Below, one piece after another: positions 30,484-39,921 of a stretch of 64,000 bases of DNA; the first letter of the stretch is position 1; each line of letters starts with the position of its first letter. Source of the stretch: Acidobacteria bacterium 13_2_20CM_57_17 (lineage in GTDB: Bacteria; Acidobacteriota; Terriglobia; Acidiferrales; UBA7541); contig MNDE01000179.1 in the NCBI GenBank assembly GCA_001914785.1, forward strand, positions 1 through 64,000, given 5' to 3'. A program made the translations under genes and the position numbers. The notes under the pieces were generated by a model. That model saw only the letters and a list, made by a program, of their open reading frames with translations. It was not told the origin of the DNA and ran no database searches.

Positions 30484-33204
30484 ATGCCACGCCCTTCGCA
30501 GCTAAGTCCCGATAACATCCTTCGTTTTCTGCAAGTTAGAAGCGCTCCCGCTTCCACCGCCGAGATCTCTCAGGGACTCCATCTGAGAAAGTCCGACAAT
30601 CGCCCCTTGTTCAAAATGCTTTCCAAGCTCAAAAAACGCCGCGCCATCGAAGAATTGCCTGGGGGCCGTTACCGCCTGCCGGGCCGCAAGTCCGAACGCA
30701 GCGCGCCTATCCAAAAAGCTCCCCAGGACGCCCCGCGCCGGCCTCTACCGCTCGCGAGTCATGACGAAGTCACGGGCCGCCTGGTCCTTCACCACGACGG
30801 TTACGGCTTCGTCGTGCCGGACTCCCCCATGCCCCAGCTCGACGGCGATGTCTTCATCCCCCGCGACGCCATTCAAGACGCCATGCACGGCGATCACGTT
30901 CTCGCAAAGATCCAACGCCTGGGCGGCGTCACCGGCGCGCAGCGCGCCGAAGGCCGCATCGTTCGAGTGCTCGACCGCGCGCACCCCACCGTTGTCGGTC
31001 TGTTTCGCTACGGCTCCCAGCGGAATGTCGTCCTGCCTTACGACGTTCGCATCCAGCACGAAATTGAAATCCCGCGCGGCAACGAGCTCACTCCGGGTCT
31101 CTGGAAAAAACTCGGCTTCAGCGGCGCCGATGAAACCAGTATCCGCTCGCGGCGCATCCCGCGCCTCGATGAGCTCGACGGAGCCGTCGTCAACGTGGAG
31201 TTGCTCCGCTATCCGCACGGAGGCGCATCGCCAACCGGCCGCGTCATCGAAATTCTCGGCCGTCCCGGCGATCTCGGCGTCGACACCGAGATCATCATTC
31301 GCAAGCATCATCTCCCGCACGTCTTCTCCGCAGGAGTTCTTGACGAAGCCGAGCGTGGCGCCAACCCCGTCGGCGAATCCGAGCGCGAGGGCCGCGAAGA
31401 TTTCCGCAACCTGCCCATCGTCACTATTGACGGAGAGACCGCACGCGATTTCGACGACGCCGTCTACGTCGAGCATCGCGCCGACGGAGGCTGGCATCTT
31501 CAAGTCCACATCGCCGACGTCGCGCACTACGTTCGAACCGCCACGCCACTCGACCAGGAAGCGCGCCTCCGCGGCACTTCCGTTTATTTCCCCGATCGCG
31601 CCGTCCCCATGCTTCCCGAAGCCCTTTCGAACGGCATGTCTTCGCTCAAGCCCCGTGAAGATCGCCTGGTGATGAGCGCGCTCGTGGAATTCGACGCCGC
31701 AGGCAACATGAAGTCCTCGCGCATGACTTCTGGCGTCATTCGCTCCGCCGAGCGCATGACCTACACCAACGTCAACAAAGTCCTCGAAGGCGACCCGGAG
31801 ATGTCCAAGCGTTACGCTTCGCTCGCGCCACGCTTCCGCGACATGAAGGAGCTGGCTCTGCTTCTCAACGCCCGCCGCAACGAGCGCGGCTCCATCGATT
31901 TCGATCTTCCCGAGCCGGTCATCGAATTCGACGACGAGCAGCGCATGACCAACATCACCCGTAGCGAGCGCAACATCGCTCACCGCCTCATTGAGGAATT
32001 CATGCTCGCCGCCAATCGCGCCGTCGCCGCGTACCTTCTTCGCCGCGGCATCGAATCGCTCCATCGCGTTCATGAAAAGCCCGATGTCCGCAAAGTCCTC
32101 GAGTTCGAAGAACTGGCCCGCGCCTTCGGCTACTCTCTCGGCGTCGAAGACTTGCATCAGCGCGAAGTCGCCGTTCGCCACGGCCGCGTCCCCGCCCCTG
32201 CAAAAGCCGGCCGCCCGGACTCCTACGGCCATGGCCGCGAGCGCGGGATGAAGGTGGCGCTCCCGGCCGGCGATCTGCGTATCACGCCGCAGCACTATCA
32301 GCGCCTCATTAAGAAGGTAGTCGGCAAGCGCGAAGAGCGCATCGTCTCCTACCTCATGCTGCGTTCCCTCAAGCAGGCCCGCTACGCCGCCGAGCCGCTC
32401 GGCCATTTCGCTCTCGGCTTCGAAGAGTACACCCACTTCACTTCGCCCATTCGTCGTTATCCCGACCTCATCGTTCACCGGATTCTGAAATGGGCGCTCG
32501 AGAATCCCAACGGTGCTCCTCCAACATCGCAGATGCACTCCGCCGCGCCGCGAGGCGCTGAAGCTGTCCTCTATTCGCACAAGATCCTTGAAGAAATCGC
32601 CGCGGAAACCTCCGAAGCCGAGCGCCGCGCCAATGGCGCCGAGCGCGAACTCATGGACTGGAAAACCGCTCAATTCATGGAAGAACATCTCGGCGAGGAA
32701 TACGACGGCCTGATCATTTCCGTCCAGAAATACGGCTGCTTCATCGAACTTTTCGAAGTCTTCGTTGAAGGCCTTCTTCCAATCAACGCGTTGGAGGAAT
32801 TCGCAGGCGCGCGCTGCGTCCTTCGCGAGCGTGATCACGCCATCGTCGCCCTACAGAGTGGCGGCAGCCGCGAAGCAGGTAGTGGTCGCGCGGCCCGCGG
32901 CTCTCGCCGTTCAGGTTCTGCCTCTTCGTCCGTAGGGCCGGGCCTTGCCCCGCCCGTCCGCGTCGGCGGCGCATCACCTTCTCGTCTCGTTAGCAACGCC
33001 AAAGCAGGCGCTTCGGCCTCTGGCCGCGGCGCAAAGCCCGGCCAACTCGAATGGCATCTCGGTGATAAAGTCCGCGTCCGCGCCGAACGCATCGACCCCA
33101 TGCGCCACCGCGTCGAATTCGCCCTCATCCCGGATCCAGATTTTCGCCCTGTCGAAATCTCTGGCGAGCCCTTGTCCAAGACAATTCTCCGTGGGAGGCG
33201 CTAG
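30484..33204 (+). CDS. rnr: Ribonuclease R (with low-complexity insertion in the S1 domain)
   Basis: RNB motif VTIDGETARDFDDAVYVE; GFEEYTHFTSPIRRYPDLIVHRIL; C-terminal S1 domain DGLIISVQKYGCFIELFEVFVEGLLPINAL. Confidence 0.93.
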   Translation: MPRPSQLSPDNILRFLQVRSAPASTAEISQGLHLRKSDNRPLFKMLSKLKKRRAIEELPGGRYRLPGRKSERSAPIQKAPQDAPRRPLPLASHDEVTGRLVLHHDGYGFVVPDSPMPQLDGDVFIPRDAIQDAMHGDHVLAKIQRLGGVTGAQRAEGRIVRVLDRAHPTVVGLFRYGSQRNVVLPYDVRIQHEIEIPRGNELTPGLWKKLGFSGADETSIRSRRIPRLDELDGAVVNVELLRYPHGGASPTGRVIEILGRPGDLGVDTEIIIRKHHLPHVFSAGVLDEAERGANPVGESEREGREDFRNLPIVTIDGETARDFDDAVYVEHRADGGWHLQVHIADVAHYVRTATPLDQEARLRGTSVYFPDRAVPMLPEALSNGMSSLKPREDRLVMSALVEFDAAGNMKSSRMTSGVIRSAERMTYTNVNKVLEGDPEMSKRYASLAPRFRDMKELALLLNARRNERGSIDFDLPEPVIEFDDEQRMTNITRSERNIAHRLIEEFMLAANRAVAAYLLRRGIESLHRVHEKPDVRKVLEFEELARAFGYSLGVEDLHQREVAVRHGRVPAPAKAGRPDSYGHGRERGMKVALPAGDLRITPQHYQRLIKKVVGKREERIVSYLMLRSLKQARYAAEPLGHFALGFEEYTHFTSPIRRYPDLIVHRILKWALENPNGAPPTSQMHSAAPRGAEAVLYSHKILEEIAAETSEAERRANGAERELMDWKTAQFMEEHLGEEYDGLIISVQKYGCFIELFEVFVEGLLPINALEEFAGARCVLRERDHAIVALQSGGSREAGSGRAARGSRRSGSASSSVGPGLAPPVRVGGASPSRLVSNAKAGASASGRGAKPGQLEWHLGDKVRVRAERIDPMRHRVEFALIPDPDFRPVEISGEPLSKTILRGRR

Positions 33205-33402
33205 CAGCGGCTTTTTACTACGTGGAGAGGAGCGCGCTCTGCTGCAGCCATCGCCCACGAGAAAGAAAACCAAACCCTGGGCCACAGCATAATAGCCGCT
33301 GGATCGAATCGTCGAATCCCCCAATGAAAAGACTTGAGCACTTGGCTGTAGAAGGAATACGGGAATACTGTTAGTCTCCCCACGATCTAATCACCCGGAC
33401 AG

Positions 33403-33478
33403 TCATTCCGAACGAGCAGGCCGACTTTTTCTTCCGCTTTCACTCCTGCGAAAGCGTCGGCCTGCGAAGAGAGGAATC
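33403..33478. repeat. Long nested inverted repeat (hairpin) element
   Basis: Arms GCAGGCCGAC (33416-33425) and GTCGGCCTGC (33456-33465), inner CGCTTTC/GAAAGCG, outer ATTCC/GGAAT. Confidence 0.65.
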
Positions 33479-33541
33479 TCTCTTCCTCTTGCATCGGCCG
33501 GACGGAAGACCCGTTCCTTTGGCACGCCGGGCCGTCGTAGC

Positions 33542-33559
33542 GCCGCCCTTCAGGGCGGC
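33542..33559. repeat. REP-like palindrome GCCGCCC-TTCA-GGGCGGC
   Basis: 7-bp perfect stem, 4-nt loop, in rnr 3' intergenic region. Confidence 0.6.
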
Positions 33560-33742
33560 ATCTTTGATTCCTTCCGGTCGCTTCGTCCAAATACATTTCG
33601 CTTGTCGCGTTATCGCTTGCGCGACTATCGCATCATCTGCCAGCTTCGGCACGCCAAGCTCATCGTCCTCGTCGTCGCCATCGGCCACCGCAGCATCATC
33701 TACGACGACTAGTAGCCAATGTCATCCCGCCCTAGCCTATTG

Positions 33743-34267
33743 TTATTCAACAACCTGATACTCGCTCTGAACCAAGCCGCTCGGATAATGCCTCGTCGCG
33801 AGGTGGCGAAGCCGAATGTCGCGCGGCAGACTGCCGAACAGAGGAATTCCCTCTCCAATGAGCACGGGCACGCGCGTGATAATGAGCCGTTGAATGGCCC
33901 CCTCGCGCAGAAACCGCTGAATCGTGATTCCCCCGTCGATGTACAGGTGCTTGATCCCGCGGGCAGCGAGCTGCGAGACGATCTCCGCTGGCGGCCCGGC
34001 CATTTGTTCCACGACGCCTCCGCGCACTGCGGACAAATCGAGTGGGCGGCTGCTCAGCACAACGACTCGCTTGTCGCCGTAGGGCCAGGACTCAAAAGCC
34101 AGAACCGTCTCGAAGGTCTTGCGGCCGATCACAATCGCGTCGACGCTGGCAATAAACTCGTTGTAGCCGTGGGGCTCGCCTCCGCCCTCCGGCAAAAAGT
34201 CGAGATCGCCGTTCGTCCGAGCAATAAAGCCGTCAACACTGGTGCCGATAAACACCGATGCCGTCAT
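33743..34267 (-). CDS. Dihydrofolate reductase family protein (RibD C-terminal-like)
   Basis: MTASVFIGTSVDGFIARTNGDLDFLP...VIGRKTFETVLAFESWPYGDKRVVVLSSRP...HLYIDGGITIQRFLREG. Confidence 0.9.
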   Translation of the reverse strand: MTASVFIGTSVDGFIARTNGDLDFLPEGGGEPHGYNEFIASVDAIVIGRKTFETVLAFESWPYGDKRVVVLSSRPLDLSAVRGGVVEQMAGPPAEIVSQLAARGIKHLYIDGGITIQRFLREGAIQRLIITRVPVLIGEGIPLFGSLPRDIRLRHLATRHYPSGLVQSEYQVVE

Positions 34268-34527
34268 CGTGGACTCCTCGCCTACGGCCGTCTAACTATA
34301 GACTCATAACCCGCAATCATTCCAACGTCCTACCGCTCTATTCGAATGATACCCAACAAATAATTTTACAGAATAACTATTTACTGCTACACTTTTTATG
34401 TTTGTCACCTCGTATCCCCGTCGACCTGACATTCTCCAAGCCCCTTACTTTCCTGCATCTCGTTCTCCGTACCCTCTTCCAAGTTCCGTATCCCGTAAGT
34501 CCTGCAGTTGCCACTCTTACGAACTGC

Positions 34528-34544
34528 CGGGGGTGGGGGTATTC
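34528..34544 (+). repeat. G-rich element CCGGGGGTGGGGGTATT
   Basis: Near-identical copy 166 nt downstream and a reverse-complement relative at 6301. Confidence 0.5.
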
Positions 34545-34693
34545 TTCCCATTTCGGAAAGTTTGCTGGTTGCGGCGACGAGAACTCGCATTTCATTCAAG
34601 CTCTTTCTTTTCACATCCTTGCGCACTCTTTTGCACCGCCAAAAACTCAACTCGTTTCTTTTCAATCGATTCCGCACTCTTTGCCCAAAACCA

Positions 34694-34709
34694 CCCGGGG
34701 TGGGGGTAT
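34694..34709 (+). repeat. G-rich element CCCGGGGTGGGGGTAT
   Basis: See 34528 copy. Confidence 0.5.
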
Positions 34710-34815
34710 GCCTCTCTTCCCAAGCCAGTCACTTCTGCTATTCTGGAAGGCCAAAAATGATCGCTAGGCCACCGCTATTGGCGCAGAACATCACACGAAA
34801 GAGGAAACCCATTCC

Positions 34816-35982
34816 GTGAGTCAAGTAACCGTCAGCGCCCGCGCCGCCAAGCGCGTCCACAACTTCAACGCAGGTCCGGGAGCGATTCCTCTTGCCGTCC
34901 TCGAACGCATCCGTGAGGAACTTCTCGACTGGCGCGGCAGCGGCATGTCCGTCATGGAGATGAGCCATCGCTCGCCCGAGTTTGAAAGCATCAACGCCGC
35001 CGCGGAACAAAAGCTCCGCAATCTCCTCGGAATTTCCGACGATTACGCCGTCATCTTCGTCCAAGGCGGCGGCAGCATGCAGTTCATCATGGCTCCGATG
35101 AATCTCGTCCTTCCCGGAAAGCCCGTTGACGTTCTCCATACCGGCACCTGGACCGCCAAGGCCATCGGTGAATTGAAAAAAGGTTTTCCTTACAATATCG
35201 CTGCCTCCACCGAACTGGAAAAGTTCGCGCGCCTTCCCCGCCGAGACGAAATCAAATTTTCGCCCGACGCCTCCTACGTCCATCTCTGCACCAACAACAC
35301 CATCGAAGGCACGCAATGGAACGCCCTTCCGGAAACCGGCGCCACTCCCATCGTCGCGGACATGTCTTCCGACATTGCTTCGCGTCCCGTCGACGTAAAA
35401 AAGTACGGCGTCATTTTCGCCGGTGCCCAGAAAAATCTCGGGCCCTCTGGCGTCACGATCGTCATCATTCGCAGGGATCTCGCCGAGCGCGCGGACAAAA
35501 ATCTCCCCACGCTTCTGCAATACGGAACTCATATCAAGGAGAAGTCGCTCTATCACACTCCGCCGACCTTCGCCGTTTACATTGTCGGCTTGGTGCTCGA
35601 ATGGATCGAATCCGAAGACGGAATTCCGGGAATGGTGAAGCGCAACGACGCCAAAGCAGGATTGCTCTACGAGACGATTGAATCTAGCGGCGGCTTCTAT
35701 TCCTGCCCGGTCGAAAAATCCTCGCGCTCAAGAATGAACGTAGTCTTCCGCGTCGGCGGCGGTGTCGGCCGCTCAACGGCCGCCCAGAACATGGAAGCCC
35801 CCCGCAACATGGAAACAATAGAAAAGAAGTTCGCCAATGAAGCCGCCGCTGCCGGCCTCGTCGGCACGCCTGGTCACCGCTCCGTCGGCGGTATGCGCGT
35901 TTCGCTTTACAACGCCGTCGAGCCCGCCGCCGTCGAAGCTCTCACCAGCTTCATGCGCGAATTCCAGCGCACCCGCGGCTAA
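34816..35982 (+). CDS. serC: Phosphoserine aminotransferase (GTG start)
   Basis: VHNFNAGPGAIPLAVLERIREELLDWRGSGMSVMEMSHRSPEFESI; YGVIFAGAQKNLGPSGVTIVIIR. Confidence 0.95.
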   Translation: MSQVTVSARAAKRVHNFNAGPGAIPLAVLERIREELLDWRGSGMSVMEMSHRSPEFESINAAAEQKLRNLLGISDDYAVIFVQGGGSMQFIMAPMNLVLPGKPVDVLHTGTWTAKAIGELKKGFPYNIAASTELEKFARLPRRDEIKFSPDASYVHLCTNNTIEGTQWNALPETGATPIVADMSSDIASRPVDVKKYGVIFAGAQKNLGPSGVTIVIIRRDLAERADKNLPTLLQYGTHIKEKSLYHTPPTFAVYIVGLVLEWIESEDGIPGMVKRNDAKAGLLYETIESSGGFYSCPVEKSSRSRMNVVFRVGGGVGRSTAAQNMEAPRNMETIEKKFANEAAAAGLVGTPGHRSVGGMRVSLYNAVEPAAVEALTSFMREFQRTRG

Positions 35983-36093
35983 GAGGATTTTGCGTTTTGA
36001 ACTGCCTCTTCGGCCAGTTTCCGGCGGCGCCTGCTTTGGTGTAAAGTGGTAAGGAAAGCGCGGCGGCCGCGCCGCGGCCCTGAGGGTTTTTCA

Positions 36094-37434
36094 ATGGACT
36101 CCCCACTCTCCGCAACGGCAACGAGAAAGGAAGAGGGCTCCGCTACGCCCCGCCAAACCCTCACCATCGTCGACAATCGCACCGGCAAGTCCTACGAAAT
36201 CCCCATCACGCACGACACCATCCGCGCCGCCGACCTCCGCCAGATAAAAGTGGATCCAAAAGATTTTGGCCTGATGAGCTACGACCCGGCGTTCAACAAC
36301 ACCGCTTCGTGCATCAGCAGGATTACGTACATCGATGGCGACGCCGGCATCCTCCGTTATCGCGGCTATCCCATCGAAGACCTGGCGGAAAAAAGCACCT
36401 ATCTGGAAACGGCGTTTCTGCTCCTGCATGGCGAATTGCCGACGTCTTCGCAGCTGAATGATTGGACCTACAACGTCACGCACCACACTTTCATTCACGA
36501 AAGCATCAAGAAATTCCTCGACGGCTTTCACTACGACGCTCATCCCATGGGCATGATGATCTCGACGATCGCCGCGCTTTCCACTTTTTATCACGACGCG
36601 AAAGACATCTTCAGCGTCGAGTCTCGCAAGAAGCAGACTTATCGCCTGGTTGGAAAAGTCCCGACCATCGCGGCGTTCTCCTATCGGCACACTCTGGGCA
36701 TGCCGTTCGTGTATCCGGACAATGAGCTCAGCTATCCCGGCAATTTCCTGAACATGCTCTTTCGCACTACCGAGCCGAAGTACCGGCCGAATCCAACGCT
36801 GGAACGCGCCCTCGACGTTCTCTTTATTCTTCATGCCGACCACGAGCAAAACTGCTCGGCCAACACCATCCGCGGTGTCGGCAGCTCTCACGTCGATCCG
36901 TATTCCGCCACGGCTGCCGCGATCGCCGCGCTGTACGGTCCGCTCCATGGCGGCGCCAATGAAGAAGTTCTCCACATGCTCTTGCAAATCGGCTCGGTCC
37001 AGAAGGTTCCCGAGTTCATCAAGCGCGTCAAGGCGGGCGAAGTCAAGCTGATGGGATTCGGCCATCGTGTGTACAAGAATTATGATCCGCGCGCGCGGAT
37101 CATCAAGCACATCGCGTATGAAGTGTTTGAACTCATGGGCAAGAACCCGCTCCTCGAAATCGCCCTGGAGTGCGAGCGCATCGCTCTGGAAGACGATTAC
37201 TTTGTGAAGCGGAAACTCTACCCCAACGTGGACTTCTATACCGGCCTCATTTATCAATCGATGGGCTTCCCAATGACCATGTTCCCCGTGCTGTTCGCGA
37301 TTCCGCGGACTTCGGGTTGGATTGCGCAATGGGAAGAGATGCTTCTGGATCCCGAGCAGAAAATTGCCAGGCCCCGGCAGATTTACCTCGGACACGATAC
37401 CCGCCACTATGTTCCGATCGATCAGCGCAGTTAG
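36094..37434 (+). CDS. gltA: Citrate synthase
   Basis: GILRYRGYPIEDLAEKSTYLETAFLLLHGELPT; LHADHEQNCSANTIRGVGSSHVDPYSATAAAIAALYGPLHGGANEEVL; FGHRVYKNYDPRA. Confidence 0.95.
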   Translation: MDSPLSATATRKEEGSATPRQTLTIVDNRTGKSYEIPITHDTIRAADLRQIKVDPKDFGLMSYDPAFNNTASCISRITYIDGDAGILRYRGYPIEDLAEKSTYLETAFLLLHGELPTSSQLNDWTYNVTHHTFIHESIKKFLDGFHYDAHPMGMMISTIAALSTFYHDAKDIFSVESRKKQTYRLVGKVPTIAAFSYRHTLGMPFVYPDNELSYPGNFLNMLFRTTEPKYRPNPTLERALDVLFILHADHEQNCSANTIRGVGSSHVDPYSATAAAIAALYGPLHGGANEEVLHMLLQIGSVQKVPEFIKRVKAGEVKLMGFGHRVYKNYDPRARIIKHIAYEVFELMGKNPLLEIALECERIALEDDYFVKRKLYPNVDFYTGLIYQSMGFPMTMFPVLFAIPRTSGWIAQWEEMLLDPEQKIARPRQIYLGHDTRHYVPIDQRS

Positions 37435-37531
37435 GAAACGCCGTATCCGTTTCGCATATCTCCTACTGGGAGGCCCTCGACAATCGCGTTCCGCAGGGTA
37501 TAGTTGATTTCTGGATTTGGAGAGAGGTTGC

Positions 37532-37927
37532 ATGGCTCAAGTCTCGAATACAACCGCGCACACGGGAGTTCGCCGCCGCAGTCAGCGTGTACTGATGCAA
37601 GTCCCTGTACGCATTCGCGGGAAGAACGCTCAAGGAGCGGAGTTCGACGAACACACGGAAACGCTGGCCATAAACGCTCACGGCGCGCTGATCTTACTTA
37701 ACGCTCGCCTTACCAGCGGCGCGGTTGTGCTCATGAAGCACAACAAAACGGAAGAGGAACAGGAGTGCCACGTGGCGTTTCTCGGTCCGGTGCGTGGCGG
37801 CAAGGCAGAGATCGGTCTGGAATTTACGGCGCCGCGTCCAACTTTCTGGCGCGTGGCCTTTCCTCCGGAAGATTGGACCCCGAAGAGCCCAGAGGCCCGC
37901 AACGTTCTCGGCAATCGTTCGAAATAA
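37532..37927 (+). CDS. PilZ-like domain protein
   Basis: RRRSQRVLMQVPVRIRGK...ETLAINAHGALILLNARLTSG...AEIGLEF. Confidence 0.6.
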   Translation: MAQVSNTTAHTGVRRRSQRVLMQVPVRIRGKNAQGAEFDEHTETLAINAHGALILLNARLTSGAVVLMKHNKTEEEQECHVAFLGPVRGGKAEIGLEFTAPRPTFWRVAFPPEDWTPKSPEARNVLGNRSK

Positions 37928-38033
37928 GTAACTCGTTCCCGCTAACATCTGCCGCTTCATACTTCTTGCGAACTTGCAGGATGGAAGTTTACGGAAGAAC
38001 GTGAGCGCGAAGATTTTCTGATCGTAAAAAACT

Positions 38034-38369
38034 TCAGCCCTGCGGGGCCTTTTTTCCCATCATTGCCGTCAACAGCCATTTCCTCAGCACCATCAGGTAG
38101 TAGGGTTTGGTTTCGCGAAACATCAGACCCATGCCTTGATTGGGCTGCGAATAAATGACGCTCGCTTGCGCTTCAAAAAATTCAGTCTCAGTGAAAAGCT
38201 TTATGGCCAGGGACGTTCCCATCGGATAAGGGCTCTCCATATCCACGTAACAACCGTTCAAACTCAGTTCTTTGACGCGCGCTGTCCGTTTGTCTTCGGA
38301 CGTGCTTTCGCGCACCTCAATGGAGCCGACGAACGGATACCGGGGACTGCGGCGCCGATCCTGTTCCAA
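38034..38369 (-). CDS. PilZ domain protein
   Basis: RRRSPRYPFVGSIEVRE...ELSLNGCYVDMESPYPMGTSLAIKLF...GMGLMFRE. Confidence 0.75.
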   Translation of the reverse strand: MEQDRRRSPRYPFVGSIEVRESTSEDKRTARVKELSLNGCYVDMESPYPMGTSLAIKLFTETEFFEAQASVIYSQPNQGMGLMFRETKPYYLMVLRKWLLTAMMGKKAPQG

Positions 38370-38499
38370 TGGGCCTCCGGGCGAAAACCGTAGTGATTCT
38401 ACTCCGGCACACGCAATCTCGTCGAAAATATGTATTTAATTGTTCAACTAGATAGAATCTGAAGACGTGAAGACCAACCGCTTCCGTGCCGTTCGTTAA

Positions 38500-39231
38500 T
38501 CAATCTCCGCAGGGGCACTCCGCAAACGCTCGTAGCGATATTCTCTGGTCACTCTTGCGTTCCTCGCCGCGACGCGCTGCGTTCATCGCCATAGTCGCGG
38601 GCGAATTCCGTCGCATCGCGGGCTGCAGCGAGACGCTGAGTTTTTCCCGGAGCCTGCGGTGTGCGCGGAAAAGCCTCAGACGCACAGCCATCGCCGAAAT
38701 CCGCAGCCGCCTGGCAACTTCGTGAGTGGAGTACTGCAACACATCACGCAGCAGGCATACCTGCCGAAGATCGGGCGGAAGCTGCCGTATCGCCTCCGCC
38801 ATGTACGCACGCATTTCGCGGCGGGCGAAGCGCTCTTCAGGATTGTCTTCGCGCGCCCTGAAGTTACTTCCAAGAGTTTCTTCGCCCGCGCCGCTGGGCT
38901 CATCGAGCGAGAACAGTCTCCCGTCACGCCGCTTGCGGATCACGTCGATGGAGGCATTGGCCGCAATGCGCGAAACCCAGGCGTGAAGGTCGTCTCGGTT
39001 TTCCGTAGGATTGCCGACAAATTGTTCGAGGCGGTTCATCACTTTCAGGAAAGCGTCCTGTCGCACATCTTCCGCGTCGGCGGGATTGCGTGTCAGGCGC
39101 AGCGCCCCCAGGTACAAGCCAGGAGCGTAGGGCAGTATCAACCTGGCGAGAGATTCATAGTTGCCCCTTCGCGCCTGCAGGAGCAACGCGGATCGGCTCG
39201 CGCCATCCAGGAACAAAGATGTGCTGCTCAT
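38500..39231 (-). CDS. ECF-type RNA polymerase sigma factor
   Basis: ALRLTRNPADAEDVRQDAFLKVMNRLEQF; LPPDLRQVCLLRDVLQYSTHEVARRLRISAMAVRLRLFRAHRRLREKL. Confidence 0.88.
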   Translation of the reverse strand: MSSTSLFLDGASRSALLLQARRGNYESLARLILPYAPGLYLGALRLTRNPADAEDVRQDAFLKVMNRLEQFVGNPTENRDDLHAWVSRIAANASIDVIRKRRDGRLFSLDEPSGAGEETLGSNFRAREDNPEERFARREMRAYMAEAIRQLPPDLRQVCLLRDVLQYSTHEVARRLRISAMAVRLRLFRAHRRLREKLSVSLQPAMRRNSPATMAMNAARRGEERKSDQRISLRAFAECPCGD

Positions 39232-39483
39232 GACGGAAGATGGAGTGGCAGGCGAATCGCCAAGCCAGATCCAGTTGTAAATGACAGAAACTAAAGGACT
39301 AACTGTTTTCCCTAATACGAGGCCTAGAAATGGGAGTGACCGCTTGTGGGACACGGCGTGGCGAATCCGGTCATTTGGAGCGATGAAGAATTCCGCCGTT
39401 TCATAGCACGGCTCAAAGGGAATTTGACAGCATAAGCCCGCTACAGAGGCGCTTCGAATGGGAGACTCAAAATTATGACGGCG

Positions 39484-39750
39484 TTATTCGGCAATTTGAA
39501 GTTTGTCCCCCCGCATTTCCCATTCGATGCGCACCAAAGAGTCGAAGTGCATGCCTTCGGTTTTGAGCCAGGCTTCCAAATCTTCGCGGGAATTGGCGCG
39601 AAACTCGACGAACATTTTTCCCTCGAGCATGTTGACGAGGACACGCTCGGCGCGCGCGAGCCCGCCGGCTTGCATGCGTTGCGCGAGCGCTTCGGCTCCC
39701 TGGCGAGTGAGGCAGGCGAGGGTGTGTTGGGTGACGTAGCGTGGCATCGG
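39484..39750 (-). CDS. Small hypothetical protein
   Basis: MPRYVTQHTLACLTRQGAEALAQRMQAGGLARAERVLVNMLEGKMFVEFRANSREDLEAWLKTEGMHFDSLVRIEWE; compact codon-plausible ORF. Confidence 0.55.
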   Translation of the reverse strand, partial: PMPRYVTQHTLACLTRQGAEALAQRMQAGGLARAERVLVNMLEGKMFVEFRANSREDLEAWLKTEGMHFDSLVRIEWEMRGDKLQIAE

Positions 39751-39921
39751 AACTCCTGCAGTCGATTGCTTTCCAAGTATTCCATAGAAGGAAAGCTCCT
39801 GCACGAGGGCAGGGTGGGGGACCGATGATTTTCGAAAACAAATTTTGCAGTGGACAACGCGAAAGATATTGTGTGCATCTTGATGGACAAGTTAGCTGTC
39901 GATTTTTTACGGGGGTGGTTC

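Noticed and set aside
30745-32838. 697-aa minus-strand ORF antisense to rnr
   Set aside because: Shadow ORF in high-GC DNA; lies fully opposite a well-supported RNase R frame and shows no recognisable domain
34738-35556. 272-aa minus-strand ORF
   Set aside because: Antisense to serC
36091-37533. 480-aa minus-strand ORF antisense to gltA
   Set aside because: Antisense to clear citrate synthase; composition typical of GC-driven shadow frames
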